Shown here: positions 34,111 to 43,421 of the stretch, piece by piece
How the letters are laid out: every line of letters begins with the position of its first letter
Position numbering within the stretch: the first letter of the stretch is position 1
NCBI RefSeq assembly: GCF_008271745.1
Contig: NZ_VKKZ01000023.1
Location: 310,001 to 374,000, forward strand
Source of the DNA: Rufibacter glacialis
GTDB taxonomy: Bacteria; Bacteroidota; Bacteroidia; Cytophagales; Hymenobacteraceae
DNA: 64,000 nucleotides
Direction: 5' to 3'
The notes under the pieces: generated by a model
What the model was told of the DNA's origin: nothing
Seen by the model: the letters and a program-made list of their open reading frames with translations, nothing else
The model's database searches: none
Translations under genes and position numbers: made by a program

Positions 34111-34375
34111 GTGAAAATAGGGCGGGTATACTTTGCCAGGGGTCCTTTGGCATAAAGGCGGAATTTAAGCTCTGCGCTGCTTCCTATTGGGATTATACCG
34201 ATTGTGGAAAGAAGGTTATCCCTATGACACGGGACGGCAAGGGAACGGGGCCTCTCCAGTCGCATTAGGTTGGGGGTGATCTTTAGCTGGCGGTGCAACC
34301 TTAACTTCAGGGAGGGAATCCAAGGGCTGATGGGCACCCACAGGGAAAGTGAAAATAATTTTTGTCGGCATTTCA

Positions 34376-34400
34376 AACTTTCCCGATCGGCCGTCTATAA
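34376..34400 (+). promoter_or_regulatory. Shared upstream element, copy 3
   Basis: AACTTTCCC, 11 bases (GATCGGCCGTC), TATAA; 36 bases upstream of the gene at 34437. Same spacing as the other two copies. The remainder of 33997-34375 shows no gene that can be supported. Confidence 0.55.
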
Positions 34401-34436
34401 AGGGTATTACTAACCTTTTAAAGACAAAGAATCACA

Positions 34437-34835
34437 ATGAGACCTATCAAGAACCGTCACAAGAAGCTGGCTACGATGATAATAAGCAATGTAAAAAGAA
34501 TTAGGGTATTTAATCTGTTTGACGAGGAAACCGAGGAGGTTGCCCAACAGGTGATCGAGTATATCCCCACTGGGGAGACCATGGACATGGAGGAGGTCTT
34601 TATCGCTATGGATAAATTGGTCACACCTTTTGGTACCTACTTCATCCACCCTGATGGGAGAATGTTCCTTTCAGAGGAGTTCGCGAATCATCTAATGTCG
34701 GCCAAGCAAGAGTACCTTTCCACGGAAGAGTTCGAGCGAATGAAGGTAACGGCGGGTGACATATTCACCATGGAGAAGGTCGGCTCGAAAAAGGGGGCTA
34801 AGCATGCCATCGGTTCCAGCGGGGTGTACCGTTAA
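34437..34835 (+). CDS. Hypothetical protein
   Basis: 132 residues, soluble (starts MRPIKNRHKKLATMIISNVK; middle VIEYIPTGETMDMEEVF). Family not recognised. Its start lies 36 bases after a shared upstream element and it ends in a terminator, so it is a single-gene unit, probably co-regulated with the polymerase homologue. Confidence 0.55.
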   Translation: MRPIKNRHKKLATMIISNVKRIRVFNLFDEETEEVAQQVIEYIPTGETMDMEEVFIAMDKLVTPFGTYFIHPDGRMFLSEEFANHLMSAKQEYLSTEEFERMKVTAGDIFTMEKVGSKKGAKHAIGSSGVYR

Positions 34836-34846
34836 GCCGCCTAAGC

Positions 34847-34885
34847 AGGGGGAAGGGGTCTATAACAGGCACTTTCCCCCTTTTT
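34847..34885 (+). terminator. Hairpin terminator with T-run
   Basis: AGGGGGAA and TTCCCCCT (8 bp) followed by TTTT, 12 bases after the preceding stop. Confidence 0.8.
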
Positions 34886-34989
34886 GCGTAAACCTAAGCT
34901 GTCATAACCACTAACCCAACTATCATCGCATTAAGGGAGACAATAGCTACTTATCCAAGTTCAGCTATGCCTGTACTCTGGGTAGTGGT

Positions 34990-35346
34990 TTAGTCGATGT
35001 CCCCGAACCTAAAATTCAGCGGAATGAACCCCAAGCCATTGCAGAAGCCGCAGCCCGTATTATAGCAGCTCGGGCATCGGTCGGCTTTCCTGTTCAACAG
35101 GAATTGCCATGGGTTTGTTTCTACTTCCGCTTCCACCTCCCTATATTCCTTTCCACTCCTGTCTAGCTGGAGTAACTCCCCATCTTTTCTAGCGGCCGCT
35201 AAGTCACCTTTAAACGGGTGCAGCTCAAAATAGATTGGCTTGAACACCTCCTTCCCATTCCCATCGACGGCCCCATAGAGGCCCGTTCTTGGGTCAACTG
35301 TTTTCACAAGCCCATGGCCTAGTTCGCTGTAAATCAGTGTAATCAT
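34990..35346 (-). CDS. WG-repeat-like protein with zinc-knuckle C-terminus
   Basis: 118 residues. The N-terminal half resembles a WG (beta-leucine-type) repeat, with two beta units (GLYGAVDGNGKEVFKPIYFE and ARKDGELLQLDRSGKEY). The C-terminus has CPSCYNTGCGFCNGLGF, a DnaJ-like zinc knuckle (CxxC ... CxxC). The combination is compact and unusual. Role unknown; perhaps protein or RNA binding. Confidence 0.6.
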   Translation of the reverse strand: MITLIYSELGHGLVKTVDPRTGLYGAVDGNGKEVFKPIYFELHPFKGDLAAARKDGELLQLDRSGKEYREVEAEVETNPWQFLLNRKADRCPSCYNTGCGFCNGLGFIPLNFRFGDID

Positions 35347-35471
35347 CTCTCTCTTTCCTTTTCAGCTATATATCCCAGAGGGGGGTATCCAGTAGAAAAA
35401 AAGTAGAAAAAAAACGGGGAAAAGGGTTTTCTGGGCCATGGCCTTGATATATACTTTAAACATAAATCTAT

Positions 35472-35669
35472 ATGGGAAGCAATTTCAAAAGCATCAAGGT
35501 CTACGCAAGGACGTGGGAGAAGGTAGGGTATATCCGCGCTTCGTTCAAGGCAATAGGCTACCACCTGAACCGAAGCCAGTGCATGGACCTCGGGTTGGAT
35601 TTGATGGTGAGCAGTGTCAGGAACCAACTGGCGAAAATGAAGGAGGGCAAGGATGGAAAAGCCAAATAA
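35472..35669 (+). CDS. Small basic hypothetical protein, coupled to the next gene
   Basis: 65 residues (MGSNFKSIKVYARTWEKV; LGLDLMVSSVRNQLAKMK) ending in a basic tail. It overlaps the next gene by 17 bases, a sign of coupled translation. The helix pattern could be ribbon-helix-helix-like but is not conclusive. Confidence 0.5.
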   Translation: MGSNFKSIKVYARTWEKVGYIRASFKAIGYHLNRSQCMDLGLDLMVSSVRNQLAKMKEGKDGKAK

Positions 35670-36642
35670 TTTCCTGTGGGAGGACGAAAAGTACAGGTAT
35701 CTCGCCACCATAAGCCTTTCTTCCGCGGAGGAGAAAGACTTCGAATTTGCATATCAGATCAGCTTAGAGGAACTGAAGGATACCATCAAGCGCCACACGG
35801 CGCTATCTGCCAAGGCATTCGACCTTACCCTTTACATCAGGCTCGTGGGAGGGAAGCGGGCTGATGAGATGTTGGATATAAGGGTCATGATTGGGCTGTC
35901 CACGATGGGTAGTGCTTTCAGGTTTCCGCGGCCCATGGTCATCCAGACCCAGGGTGGGTACTACTATGTCCAATTCGAAAGGGAAACCTATGGGAAGGGG
36001 ATGTTCTCCTTGGTCTCCTACACGGCTACCCTCGACCGAGATATGGAGAATTATATAGGGCTTCTGGCTGGCAAGCAGTACGGCCACGCCTCCTTTCTAT
36101 TGATAGACTCGGGCAAGGCGTTCTACAAGGCCCAGCCCATCACCGCCCACTTCTATTTTGCGAAGGATCTTGCTGCCTTCAGGAAGGAACCCACGCCGCC
36201 CGCCCTTGGCCACAGGATCAAAGAGCTACCCATAAAACCAATCCAAGAGAAAATGAAGACCGAAGAAAAAGCCATAGAGACACTATATAAATACACTGGT
36301 GGGAACGCCACCTTTGACGTCACGGTGAAAATGAACGTGGGTTATACCTCCTCTTACGATTTCTTTTCCAAGGCGGAAGAGCTTGGCAGTCTTATAGATC
36401 GCATAATATCGGGGTTGGAGGAACCCGTGGCCGCCAACAAGGTAGAATTTGACATACTGGTGTATTCTACATTGGTCGGGTCACAGAAGCTACATACCAC
36501 CTGGTGTCGCGTAGGGATCGAACTGGCGACGGTGGAATTCCCAACCGCCAAGATCCCCTTCAAAGACCTTAGTTATCGTGAGCTTGACCTTTCGGAGCGG
36601 AAGATCATCCGAGGTTTCAGGGATTTTCCGTATTTGACTTGA
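35653..36642 (+). CDS. Hypothetical protein, partner of the 65-residue gene
   Basis: 329 residues, soluble, beta-rich, family not recognised. Two halves look alike in length and pattern (for example DLTLYIRLVGGKRADEMLDI and EFDILVYSTLVGSQKLHTTW), so an internal duplication is possible. Starts inside the previous gene. In the plasmid-like module. Confidence 0.6.
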   Translation: MEKPNNFLWEDEKYRYLATISLSSAEEKDFEFAYQISLEELKDTIKRHTALSAKAFDLTLYIRLVGGKRADEMLDIRVMIGLSTMGSAFRFPRPMVIQTQGGYYYVQFERETYGKGMFSLVSYTATLDRDMENYIGLLAGKQYGHASFLLIDSGKAFYKAQPITAHFYFAKDLAAFRKEPTPPALGHRIKELPIKPIQEKMKTEEKAIETLYKYTGGNATFDVTVKMNVGYTSSYDFFSKAEELGSLIDRIISGLEEPVAANKVEFDILVYSTLVGSQKLHTTWCRVGIELATVEFPTAKIPFKDLSYRELDLSERKIIRGFRDFPYLT

Positions 36643-36699
36643 AGGAATAGGGAAGCGACTCTGTGGGCGTTGCCTCATTGGGACGGGTTTACCCCTCTG

Positions 36700-37083
36700 T
36701 TAGAGGTGTTGTAGGAGGTGGGCGGTCCTTTGTCGCCTCACCCTCGCTTTCGGCACTTCAAAGTCCATGGTGAACCTGACTTGGCTTCCGAGCTTAGAGC
36801 CTAGGCCAATGGAAGTGACAATGAAATATTTTCCCATCCTACGGGTAATTCCCCCGAACACGGCAATTTGGTCCATATGATGGGAAAGACCGAGCTTGTC
36901 CTGCAAAAGGCATTTGAAGTTAAAGAGATAGCGGTCGGAGAGTTCCCGAACGTTTATGCCCTCTGGGTACCCGCATGAATTGCCCAGTTCGGAGTTCACC
37001 GTCCTAATGCATCCATGGATGAGTTTGGATATTGTGGGATCATCGAGTAGGAAAGATCCACTTTGCTGCTTTTGCTTAATCAT
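36700..37083 (-). CDS. Hypothetical protein
   Basis: 127 residues, soluble, basic C-terminus (KARVRRQRTAHLLQHL). Family not recognised. Convergent with the 329-residue gene; on the same strand as the DUF3987 gene but 198 bases from it. Confidence 0.5.
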   Translation of the reverse strand: MIKQKQQSGSFLLDDPTISKLIHGCIRTVNSELGNSCGYPEGINVRELSDRYLFNFKCLLQDKLGLSHHMDQIAVFGGITRRMGKYFIVTSIGLGSKLGSQVRFTMDFEVPKARVRRQRTAHLLQHL

Positions 37084-37281
37084 CTTTTTTTTATGGCTTA
37101 TTAATTGTTAAAAGCTTAGCGCCCCAGAGAGGGGCGGGTGCCGTACAGTAAAGCGCGCAGGGGGCTTGACTTTTATTGAATGGTATGTATTTAGGTTTAC
37201 CAAGTCTAATCTTCTGGTGATGTGAAAGTGGGAAGTAGGGTTTGGCCGCTTCCCCACTTTCCACTTCCAAATTCCAGCAGT

Positions 37282-38646
37282 TTATCTGTTCAGATCCCTC
37301 AGTCTTCCGAGGGCCTTGGGGGTAAGCTGGTGACGGTGTGTATAAAGTATGGGTTTGATATCCCGCTGGGCTATTCTGGCGGTGGATGCTATCTGAGGGT
37401 ATGTGCGGCCATCATTGAAGAGGTCAATGACTTCAGCAACCTTGCTGGCATTGCCCAAGCTCCTCCCTCCCTCCGCCATTTGCCTGTGTGCCCTCAGGGA
37501 ACTAGCGAGGAAATACTCCGTCAGCCTTATAGCCCCTTTTACCGCCTCTAAGCCTATGGCACCCTTGTCTTGTTCCGAGGAGGCCCAGTACAGCAGTTGC
37601 AGGATCAGGGCGAAACGCAGGCTGTAGTTCTCCAGCTTCCCCCGAATGGACATTTCCATATTGTCCATGTCCTCGGTATAGTCGGTGAATTCGGCCCGCC
37701 AGCGCTCATAAAATGAGAAAGCCTCTCGGTCAAGCCCGATAACGGTAGGCAATGGGTTGCCTGAGCCGTCCAAATGAAGCTCCAGCCCCATAAGTCTGCT
37801 GATGGTATCCTCATAACCAATGACGGCCTCTTCTGAGACCGTACCGATGGTATCTTTGGATCTGCTGCGCCTAGCCTCTTGGTAGCCGAATAGGAACCGC
37901 GCGCTGAACCCGCTCTCCATCCCGTCACCTTTGGCGAACACCGATAGCCGCTCTGGCTGGATGGTGCCTACCATGTTCACGAAGGGCATCTCCACGAACT
38001 GCATGGTCTGGGCGGTCTCCCGAGAGTAGACTGAGTTGTTCCAGAAGGACAGGAAGTCATCCCTCGTCTCGCCCTTCAGCCCGCGGATGAACTCGGCAAC
38101 CTCGTCCTTGAAGATGGTGATAGATCTGCGGCTGTTGGGAAGGGCGAGGGAAAGTGAGGCAGAAGTCAGTTTGTCGATGTACAGTTTCTCCAGCCTTGGC
38201 TCCTCGGGCTTCTCAATCCCTAGGCTGACCATTTCGGCCTTGTTGAGTTTCCAATTAAGTAAATTGGTCTGGTATTCCTTTCTCTCCTTAATATAGGTGT
38301 CATGTAACTGCTGCTGTCTTTCCCTGAATGGCCTGAAGGCCGCCTCGGCGATATCGGATTTGGCGGTGCCAGGGGGAGCGGTGAGGATGACGAACAGCAC
38401 GGGTGCTACCTCCTTACCGTTTCCCCTTGCCCTATGCGTGTTCCCGATCGCCGAGGCCGCCGCCGCAAGCGTAGCTGGCCCTGAGAGGGCAGGGTCCCAG
38501 CCCCTATAGGTTAGGTTTTCCTCAATGTACTTTCTTAATGGGGCGGGAAAAACATCGACAGGGAAGCCGTTGACGTCGGAAGGATTTGATCCGCTGTGCT
38601 CAGAAAGCGGTGCGTGAGGGTTGGGAAGGTGTCTGTTGATTGTCAT
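37282..38646 (-). CDS. DUF3987-type ATPase (mobile-element helicase/primase-like)
   Basis: 454 residues. A P-loop is visible (VILTAPPGTAKS, 86-97) with a Walker-B-like IFKDEVAEF (178-186), and the family's HLDGS/EAFSFYERWRAEF region follows. DUF3987 proteins occur on plasmids, phages and integrative elements of Bacteroidota and are thought to help replication, often joined to a primase; no primase domain is present here. It starts MTINRHLPNPHAPLSEH. With the polymerase homologue it makes the likely replication core of a plasmid-like element now inside the island. Confidence 0.78.
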   Translation of the reverse strand: MTINRHLPNPHAPLSEHSGSNPSDVNGFPVDVFPAPLRKYIEENLTYRGWDPALSGPATLAAAASAIGNTHRARGNGKEVAPVLFVILTAPPGTAKSDIAEAAFRPFRERQQQLHDTYIKERKEYQTNLLNWKLNKAEMVSLGIEKPEEPRLEKLYIDKLTSASLSLALPNSRRSITIFKDEVAEFIRGLKGETRDDFLSFWNNSVYSRETAQTMQFVEMPFVNMVGTIQPERLSVFAKGDGMESGFSARFLFGYQEARRSRSKDTIGTVSEEAVIGYEDTISRLMGLELHLDGSGNPLPTVIGLDREAFSFYERWRAEFTDYTEDMDNMEMSIRGKLENYSLRFALILQLLYWASSEQDKGAIGLEAVKGAIRLTEYFLASSLRAHRQMAEGGRSLGNASKVAEVIDLFNDGRTYPQIASTARIAQRDIKPILYTHRHQLTPKALGRLRDLNR

Positions 38647-38769
38647 AAACTTTGCCGTTTTGGTTTCGATGTGACAAAGTTTGCGGTTTGTTTCGGCGAC
38701 AAAAAGATTAAAAAAGAAGCTTCTTTTTTAGGAAGAAGCGCTTTTTGTAAGTATTTAACTTTCAAACTA

Positions 38770-39528
38770 TTATCGATCGTTTGTCACGATGGATGCTTTG
38801 GCTATTCTATCCTTTAGTTTTTTTATAGTATAAGGTTTTACCGCCCTTTCGTTTTTGATCTGAGCTAAAAGGGAGGATAATCCCTTAATAGACTCCGATT
38901 CATCCTTCTTGTTGAAAGTCACATGCTTCTCAAGGAACATTGAAATCTCGTTCTCGGTAACTTTCGATTTGAGGAATCCAGCGCTCTCAAGCAATAGAAA
39001 CAGGGTAATAACCTCATTTTTCCTTAGATTGAATTTCAATTTCAGCTCAACTCCGTTAGTGGGTGGGGAAACCTGAGGATACATGTCTGAGATTGCCTCC
39101 TCTACATATTGGATTGTTTTTCCGATATAGCCGCTCTGGATATCAGCCATAGAGTTGAGAAAGGCCATCTTCTCTTCGGGTACACGGTACCTGTGTTTCT
39201 CGATCCTTGCCTGCACCTCTTGTCTATTCGAGTCGAACAGTTTCTTTACCTCCTCCAGTTTTTTCTTCAGGTTCCTTAGGTATAGGTCCGAGTTTGATGC
39301 CTGTACCATTTCCTCATCCGCTGTATCCTTGAATTCTGTGTATAGTCTCTCCAAAAGCTTCGTGTATTCCTCCTTAGCCTTGTCAATTGTCTCTGATGTT
39401 TGGTCGCCGAGGAAATATTCGTTGTAGCTTACGTCTGATACTTCTTCGCGGTATAAATGGTCGATGATTTCAACCTGCCCGTCTGCTAGTGCCTGTAATA
39501 GCCTTTCTTTTGCTGACTTTTTACTCAT
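38770..39528 (-). CDS. Coiled-coil protein, weakly RteC-like C-terminus
   Basis: 252 residues from ATG 39528 (MSKKSAKERLLQAL); the frame extends upstream but that part is basic and has no clear start signal. Residues ~55-130 are a strong coiled coil (KEEYTKLLERLYTEF ... LRNLKKKLEEVKKLF). The C-terminal KLKFNLRKNEVITLFLLLES ... LEKHVTFNKKDE is like the RteC-type domain of Bacteroidota elements, but the match is weak. Between the DUF3987 and recombinase genes. Confidence 0.55.
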   Translation of the reverse strand: MSKKSAKERLLQALADGQVEIIDHLYREEVSDVSYNEYFLGDQTSETIDKAKEEYTKLLERLYTEFKDTADEEMVQASNSDLYLRNLKKKLEEVKKLFDSNRQEVQARIEKHRYRVPEEKMAFLNSMADIQSGYIGKTIQYVEEAISDMYPQVSPPTNGVELKLKFNLRKNEVITLFLLLESAGFLKSKVTENEISMFLEKHVTFNKKDESESIKGLSSLLAQIKNERAVKPYTIKKLKDRIAKASIVTNDR

Positions 39529-39625
39529 TTTGGTGCTTATGTTGTTATTGATGTTTTGGAAGTAGGGAAGTATGTGCCCTTTTCCTCGGTTCCGCTTCCA
39601 CTTCCATACTTCCAAGGATGTTATT

Positions 39626-40189
39626 CTATTTCTGTTTCTGCTCATGCCTGATGTAGCTGTATAGGGTAGGCTTAGTGATCTGCATCATCTGGCAGATCTC
39701 ATCTATGGAGTGCTGTTTCTCCTCATACAGTCGGACGGCGAGCTTCTTCTTCTGGTCGCTCAGCTTCTGGGGGCGGCCACCCACGCGGCCCCTCGCCCGA
39801 GCGGCGGTCAGGCCAGCCATGACCCGCTCCTTGAGTAATCCTTTCTCGAATTCGGAAATTGCCCCGAAGACGTGGTAGACCAGCTTCCCAGTCGCGGTGC
39901 TGGTGTCTATGTTTTCTTGAAGACTTCTGAGCGCGATGCCTTCCTGATCCAGATAGGTCATCCACTCGATGAGGTCTTTGAGCGATCTGCCCAAGCGGTC
40001 AAGCCGCCAGACGACGAGCGTGTCGCCGCGCCTGAGGATCTCCCTTACCTTATTCAAGCTTGGTCTGCTGGAGACCGAGCCGCTTACCTTGTCGGTGTAG
40101 ATCTTCTCGCAGCCAGCGTTCCTAAGTGCGTCATGCTGGAGGTCAGCTACCTGTTGGATTGTGGAGACCCTGGCGTATCCTATCTGCAT
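39626..40189 (-). CDS. Serine recombinase (resolvase/invertase family)
   Basis: 187 residues from ATG 40189 (MQIGYARVSTIQQ). The catalytic serine is S9 (ARVST), the GDTLVVWRLDRLGRSLKDL arm is intact, and the C-terminus is a helix-turn-helix (SIDEICQMMQITKPTLYSYI). Small resolvases or invertases cut and rejoin DNA at a res or inv site, typically to resolve plasmid dimers. It fits the plasmid-like module. No res repeat was recognised, though 285 bases of AT-rich non-coding DNA lie just upstream. Confidence 0.9.
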   Translation of the reverse strand: MQIGYARVSTIQQVADLQHDALRNAGCEKIYTDKVSGSVSSRPSLNKVREILRRGDTLVVWRLDRLGRSLKDLIEWMTYLDQEGIALRSLQENIDTSTATGKLVYHVFGAISEFEKGLLKERVMAGLTAARARGRVGGRPQKLSDQKKKLAVRLYEEKQHSIDEICQMMQITKPTLYSYIRHEQKQK

Positions 40190-40474
40190 GTGGTTGGTTT
40201 TGGTTAAACAACTCGTGGCGCTAAGATAATAACTTACTTTGAATACTTTACCGAGTTTATTTACTATTGAAGATGCCAATAGGAGCTTGGTGAGGCTTTC
40301 CCGTTTTCACGGTAGAGGAGTAAAGAAACCAATTGTTTTATTAACTATTGATTTGTAACTTATTAAGTCATTTGTGGCCTATAAAAGAAATTGTGCCCTG
40401 AGCAATGGGAAGGAGCCTAGTAAAAAGTTGATTTAAGTTTATATAACAATATTGATTTAATAAATCTTATAGTT

Positions 40475-41224
40475 ATGACATTACTTGATGTGAGTTTTTT
40501 TGAAGTTACAAAGTATATCACTCATCCGATTTCTTTGGTTGCTTATGCCTGTGCATTAGTTACCTATTATTTTATATCAAAAAATATTAATGATAGAAAA
40601 AAACTTGAAGCCAATCCCGAGGCGTATAGAGCCACCGCTGAAAGACTTGATATAAAGTTTGTTGGCATTGCTAAATCAGAACGTGGCACAGTTACTTTAA
40701 GAATATTAAACAATCGCATTCTAAGTCAACTAATTATTGCCTTTTCATTAATAAGTGGGGGATTAATCATTGCATATGTATCAATAAGACATAGTGAATC
40801 AGAAAATGAATTTAAACGGAAAGAAGCAGAGGGTCTTCGGGCTGATGAACGTAGACAAGATTCCCTTGATTACATTGAAAACCAAATAAAGATGAATTTA
40901 GTTAATGAACGTCAGAAGAGAAGTGTTGATTTAATCATCATGAGGGGAAAAGGTATAATTGACAGTGTTCTCAGTGGCCAAAAAAGAGCTTGGGAGGTTT
41001 CATTCAATTATTATAGTAGTGATGTAATGAGGGTGATTAGGGAAATAGAGGTAGCTCGTAATTACGATAATCAATACTCTAAAAGGATAATAGATCGAAG
41101 CCTAGAATTTAGGTATACTAGATTTGAAGACCCTAGAAGTCAGAGGGCTATGGATTCTGCTCATGCAATTAATGACACTAGGTTTTATTTGCTTGTATTA
41201 GAAGAATTCAGGGAAACATTGTAA
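40475..41224 (+). CDS. Two-helix membrane protein with coiled coil
   Basis: 249 residues: helices at about 15-34 (HPISLVAYACALVTYYFI) and 86-106 (LIIAFSLISGGLIIAYVSI), then a charged region (ESENEFKRKEAEGLRADERR) with helical repeats to the end. AT-rich base use marks a recent or different origin. Family not recognised. Its partner, if any, is unknown. Confidence 0.5.
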   Translation: MTLLDVSFFEVTKYITHPISLVAYACALVTYYFISKNINDRKKLEANPEAYRATAERLDIKFVGIAKSERGTVTLRILNNRILSQLIIAFSLISGGLIIAYVSIRHSESENEFKRKEAEGLRADERRQDSLDYIENQIKMNLVNERQKRSVDLIIMRGKGIIDSVLSGQKRAWEVSFNYYSSDVMRVIREIEVARNYDNQYSKRIIDRSLEFRYTRFEDPRSQRAMDSAHAINDTRFYLLVLEEFRETL

Positions 41225-41280
41225 GACTGCCCCATGAATTTGAACAAAAATTTGAGCCAGAGCCAAATGGCTGGGGCTTA

Positions 41281-41830
41281 ATGATGACTCACATCATCCT
41301 CGCCTTACTCCTTGTTTTCCTGCGCTGACGATGACGACAATCCGCGGCTGCCAAAGGCCACGTGGCAGAGCCTGAACCCTTCCGTGGGCACGAGTACGGG
41401 GAGGTGCTCGTACCCGCGGAAGGGTTTGGGTGGTGGGTGCCCCCTATAAGTGCTACAATATGTTTTGGGGCCAGTCTTATGATCAATAAAAGGATGGATA
41501 TACAAGGTGTCCGCCTCTGACACGGAGAAGGAGGATGCCCCGAAGGTGACGGTGGAAACCTATACCTTGGAAATAAGAAAAGGCGAGGTTCAGGCCCTGG
41601 CCACCCCTTGAATTGAGGCCAAGGTCTTCTGGGATTACATCAAAAAGGCCCCAGTAGGGAAAGAGAACAACATATTCCACCAGCTCAAGGGTGACTTTCG
41701 CATCACAAGGCTGGACACGGTGGAGAAGGTGGTGTCGGGCACCTTCAGCGGGGTGCTGCATAACACCAGTGATCCCCATGACAGCATCGAGGTTCGGGAG
41801 GGCAGGTTCGACGCGCGGCTGAGGCATTGA
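41281..41830 (+). pseudogene. Decayed lipoprotein gene (DUF6252-like)
   Basis: From ATG 41281 the frame reads MMTHIILALLLVFLR and stops; a neighbouring frame shows DDDNPRLPKAT, then YPRKGLGG, with stops, and from 41507 a third stretch gives SASDTEKEDAPKVTVETYTL, a TGA at 41609-41611, then IEAKVFWDYIKKAPVG ... VSGTFSGVLHNTSDP ... VREGRFDARLRH ending at 41828-41830. This is the layout of a small secreted Bacteroidota lipoprotein (SGTF...GRFD). Several frameshifts and at least two stops show real decay rather than one sequencing slip. Confidence 0.6.
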
Positions 41831-42196
41831 CGGTCGGCAGAGGAGGATGCCCTACGTGCTTGGTGAGGGGAAAGACCGCAGCGGCAACGGGAAGCATACC
41901 CAATCCCTTCCAACCTGGCATGGCTGGGGAATCCCTGCCAGAATCATCCAACGGTTCATGCGTACTATGAAAGCAACAGCGGCAATCTTAGGGAAGATAT
42001 TGACCTAACGTTTTCTTGTCAAAGATGACCCTGTTTAGTACAGAACAAAAATAGATAATCCAGCCGCCATTGTTGGTGTTCCCAGGGGCCAACAATCCAG
42101 ACGCAGGAGCCTTTTCGCTTGCTAGTGAAAACACGCAGCAAGGGCAAGAGTCAGTTGCGGTTTCTTTACTAAACAGGTTCGATTTTAACGGCATTT
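41831..42196. other. Gap without a supported gene
   Basis: No convincing ORF. A short ATG-started frame near 41960 (MKATAAILGKI) is too short to judge. Confidence 0.3.
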
Positions 42197-42913
42197 TTAT
42201 CGTAATTTCCATAGAACAGACCCTACCAATGCTATCAAGGACACAATCAACAGGAGGTAGGGCATAAAATAAAAAACTAGGTTCTTATTGTTATATTTGG
42301 AGGCAGCGTTCTCGATTAATTGGTTGATTTGGCTAGTTGCCTTGGATGCCCCAGTTTCATAACCTCTAAGCATGTTGAATTCACCGCCAACATAGTTTTC
42401 TATAATCCATGGTTCCTTTCCCTCTTTGACCATCTCGGCGTGCTTTTGAATCAGGGCGTTCTTAAGGTTTAAAGGGTTGACATTCTCTAGTATCCTAATG
42501 GCAAAGTATATCTCCATCAGGATATGGAAGTCATCCTCATCAAAGGATTTGAAGAAATCCATCCTGGTTTGGGATTTGAAAGTATCGGTCTGTAACCCTC
42601 TGTTTAGGGTGAACATATGGCCTTCGTCATGTACTATCCCAGTTGACGCTATTCCACCGAAGTACTCTGATAATTGAAGAATCTCTTCGCGTAACCTTGC
42701 CAATGGTAGAATCTGCCTTTTTAAATCAGATATGATAAGTTTCCTTATCTCTCTCTCCTTTACCTTCCTCTCATAGTAAATGATAAACCTTCCTATGCCA
42801 AAGGTTAATGCAGAACCCAGTAAAGCACCAATGATGATTGGAAGTAGCTTATTCGGGCTATCCCAAGGTTCAATTTGTGGGAGTGCGGCTAGTACTTGTA
42901 TAAGCGTTATCAT
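42197..42913 (-). CDS. Membrane protein, helices at both ends
   Basis: 238 residues: a helix near residues 23-44 (LLPIIIGALLGSALTFGIGRFI), a cytoplasmic helical domain (about 45-205) and a C-terminal helix (217-234, FMPYLLLIVSLIALVGSV). Family not recognised. Upstream of an isolated AT-rich stretch. Confidence 0.5.
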   Translation of the reverse strand: MITLIQVLAALPQIEPWDSPNKLLPIIIGALLGSALTFGIGRFIIYYERKVKEREIRKLIISDLKRQILPLARLREEILQLSEYFGGIASTGIVHDEGHMFTLNRGLQTDTFKSQTRMDFFKSFDEDDFHILMEIYFAIRILENVNPLNLKNALIQKHAEMVKEGKEPWIIENYVGGEFNMLRGYETGASKATSQINQLIENAASKYNNKNLVFYFMPYLLLIVSLIALVGSVLWKLR

Positions 42914-43104
42914 TTATAAATATTGATAGGGCTATATGAAAGGTAGGGGTGAATATTCAGATAAAATTTAATAGAGGATTAGTAAACATTTGATTAAATA
43001 TCGTCAATCCCAATGATATCCGTATCTATATCACTGCATTTCCCTCAGGTTGTGTTAACCTACATAAGCTCATAGCCCCAGCCTTTACCTCGTCCCTTTC
43101 TGGG

Positions 43105-43347
43105 TTAATTATTTTGCCGATAAAGATCGTTTGACTTAGGCTTCTTAATCCTAGTGTACCTAACAGAATGCAGCCGCATGGGCGGAACAGCCCTGTGGTT
43201 CCACAATGACTTGGGAAGATGGTCTGTCGGGCTTTGTAAGCGCAAGTAGGCCTCCAGTGCCTCGCGGACGAGCCGTGGTACCTTTCCCGATTCAGGAGCA
43301 GGAACGGGGTGTTTGAGTTGCGCGTGACCTACCAGACGGTAGTTCAT
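43105..43347 (-). CDS. Possible small hypothetical protein
   Basis: 80 residues (MNYRLVGHAQLKHPVPAPES; VREALEAYLRLQSPTDHL), basic. Codon use is like other island genes. The frame has no independent support, so it may be non-coding. Confidence 0.35.
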   Translation of the reverse strand: MNYRLVGHAQLKHPVPAPESGKVPRLVREALEAYLRLQSPTDHLPKSLWNHRAVPPMRLHSVRYTRIKKPKSNDLYRQNN

Positions 43348-43421
43348 TGAGGTGACCAGTTGTTTGTCGGTGCTATATAGAAGGTATTATATAGAATTTG
43401 TATAATGCACCCAAATAAGAA

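Noticed and set aside
34086-34376. A 96-residue minus-strand frame
   Set aside because: It begins with TTG, has poor coding character and overlaps the shared upstream elements; an alternative frame is also open for about 50 codons.
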